Origin: Vibrio maritimus
GTDB lineage: Bacteria > Pseudomonadota > Gammaproteobacteria > Enterobacterales > Vibrionaceae
Length of the DNA: 64,000 nt
Assembly (NCBI GenBank): GCA_003263775.1
Contig: JYJJ01000057.1
Span: 372,001-436,000, forward strand
Reading direction: 5' to 3'
The translations under genes were made by a program, and so were the position numbers. Of the stretch, positions 63,493-64,000 are shown piece by piece. Below the pieces are notes generated by a model. It made no database searches. It saw only the letters and a list, made by a program, of their open reading frames with translations, and had not been told where the DNA came from. Positions within the stretch are counted from its first letter, which is position 1; every line of letters begins with the position of its first letter.

Positions 63493-64000
63493 ATGAAGAA
63501 GGCAGTAGTAGTTTTTAGTGGTGGCCAAGACTCGACCACTTGTTTGGTGCAAGCATTAAAAGAGTATGATGAAGTACACGCAATTACGTTTGATTATGGT
63601 CAGAGACATAAGCTAGAGATCGAAGTGGCACAAGCTTTGACAGAAAAGCTTGGCGTAAAAGCACACAAAGTGATGGATGTGGGACTACTTAATGAATTGG
63701 CGATCAGTTCACTGACACGTGATGACATTCCAGTTTCTCATGAACTGCAAGAAAACGGTTTGCCAAATTCGTTTGTGCCAGGTCGTAATATTCTGTTTTT
63801 AACCTTAGCTGGTATTTACGCCTATCAAATTGGTGCTTCAGCGGTCATCACGGGTGTGTGTGAAACGGACTTCTCTGGCTACCCTGACTGTCGTAATGAC
63901 TTTATTAAGGCAATGAACAGTGCCTTGGTACAAGGTATGGATAGAGAGCTGGATATTGTTACGCCACTAATGTGGCTTGATAAAGCGGAGACATGGGCGC
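63493..64000 (+). CDS. queC: 7-cyano-7-deazaguanine synthase, partial at window end
   Basis: The first 169 codons are present, and the gene runs off the window. It starts MKKAVVVFSGGQDSTTCLVQ with the PP-loop SGGQDS of ATP pyrophosphatases. It continues with FDYGQRHKLEIEVA, PGRNILFLTLAGIYAY and ETDFSGYPDCRNDF, which belong to QueC, which turns carboxy-deazaguanine into preQ0. The start has GGAG upstream and follows queE by 20 bases, so the two form an operon. Confidence 0.96.
   Translation, partial: MKKAVVVFSGGQDSTTCLVQALKEYDEVHAITFDYGQRHKLEIEVAQALTEKLGVKAHKVMDVGLLNELAISSLTRDDIPVSHELQENGLPNSFVPGRNILFLTLAGIYAYQIGASAVITGVCETDFSGYPDCRNDFIKAMNSALVQGMDRELDIVTPLMWLDKAETWA

Noticed and set aside
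1..64000. Insertion sequences, prophage genes, CRISPR arrays, rRNA.
   Set aside because: None seen: no transposase or integrase motifs, no spaced direct repeats, no rRNA-like stretches.

Overview
The window is a chromosomal stretch from a Vibrio or a close Vibrionaceae relative. It carries a pheS-pheT-ihfA block followed by relV (a small alarmone synthetase known from vibrios), tpm, and a divergent ppsA/ppsR pair. It also has queE-queC, nagK, and a nitrite-reductase locus with nrfA divergent from nrfBCDEF. No rRNA, tRNA, insertion sequence, phage gene or CRISPR array was recognised.

Layout. 0-10 kb: mostly minus strand, with a periplasmic-sensor diguanylate cyclase, EmrD, an MscS-type channel, a short HPF/RaiA protein, a MATE exporter, and a Kef-type K+/H+ antiporter with its flavodoxin-like partner. 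10-12 kb: two acetyltransferases and a methyltransferase. 12-22.5 kb: conserved core (pheST, ihfA, relV, tpm, ppsA/ppsR, an NrfG/CcmI-like TPR protein). 22.5-25.7 kb: an operon pairing a KAS III-like enzyme with a ferritin-like di-iron protein, then fpr and a small outer-membrane barrel. 25.8-32.5 kb: respiratory nitrite ammonification (nrfA and nrfBCDEF) around a 0.5-kb control region with CRP-like and NarP-like palindromes. 32.5-54.5 kb: accessory region of small enzymes: many GNAT acetyltransferases, ASCH, SnoaL, ABM, CMD, Dabb and GFA proteins, LysE-type exporters, a patatin/lysophospholipase pair and a second MscS paralogue. It also holds an uncharacterised operon of nucleoside hydrolase, two single-haem periplasmic proteins and a thiol-dioxygenase-like cupin. 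54.4-64 kb: NlpC/P60 lipoprotein, chemoreceptor, fatty-acid-hydroxylase-like protein, tapT, nagK, a RES-Xre toxin-antitoxin pair with an inverted-repeat operator, yegS, yidA, queE and the start of queC, which runs off the end.

The most important technical point is that about 17 genes are interrupted by single-base indels. In nearly every case restoring one base in a short homopolymer (mostly G or C) gives a full-length normal protein. The breaks hit core genes (nrfA, nrfB, nrfE, ppsR) as readily as accessory ones, and one gene holds a compensating +1/-1 pair. I read this as homopolymer error in the underlying sequence, not gene decay. The same error probably created two apparent fusions: patatin with lysophospholipase, and cytochrome with cupin. 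Spans below cover the whole gene and name the break.

Best candidates for something undescribed are the nucleoside hydrolase/dual cytochrome/thiol dioxygenase operon (44.7-49.8 kb), the di-iron plus KAS III pair (22.5-24.3 kb), and a gene-free 430-base stretch with long imperfect hairpins (41.5-41.9 kb).
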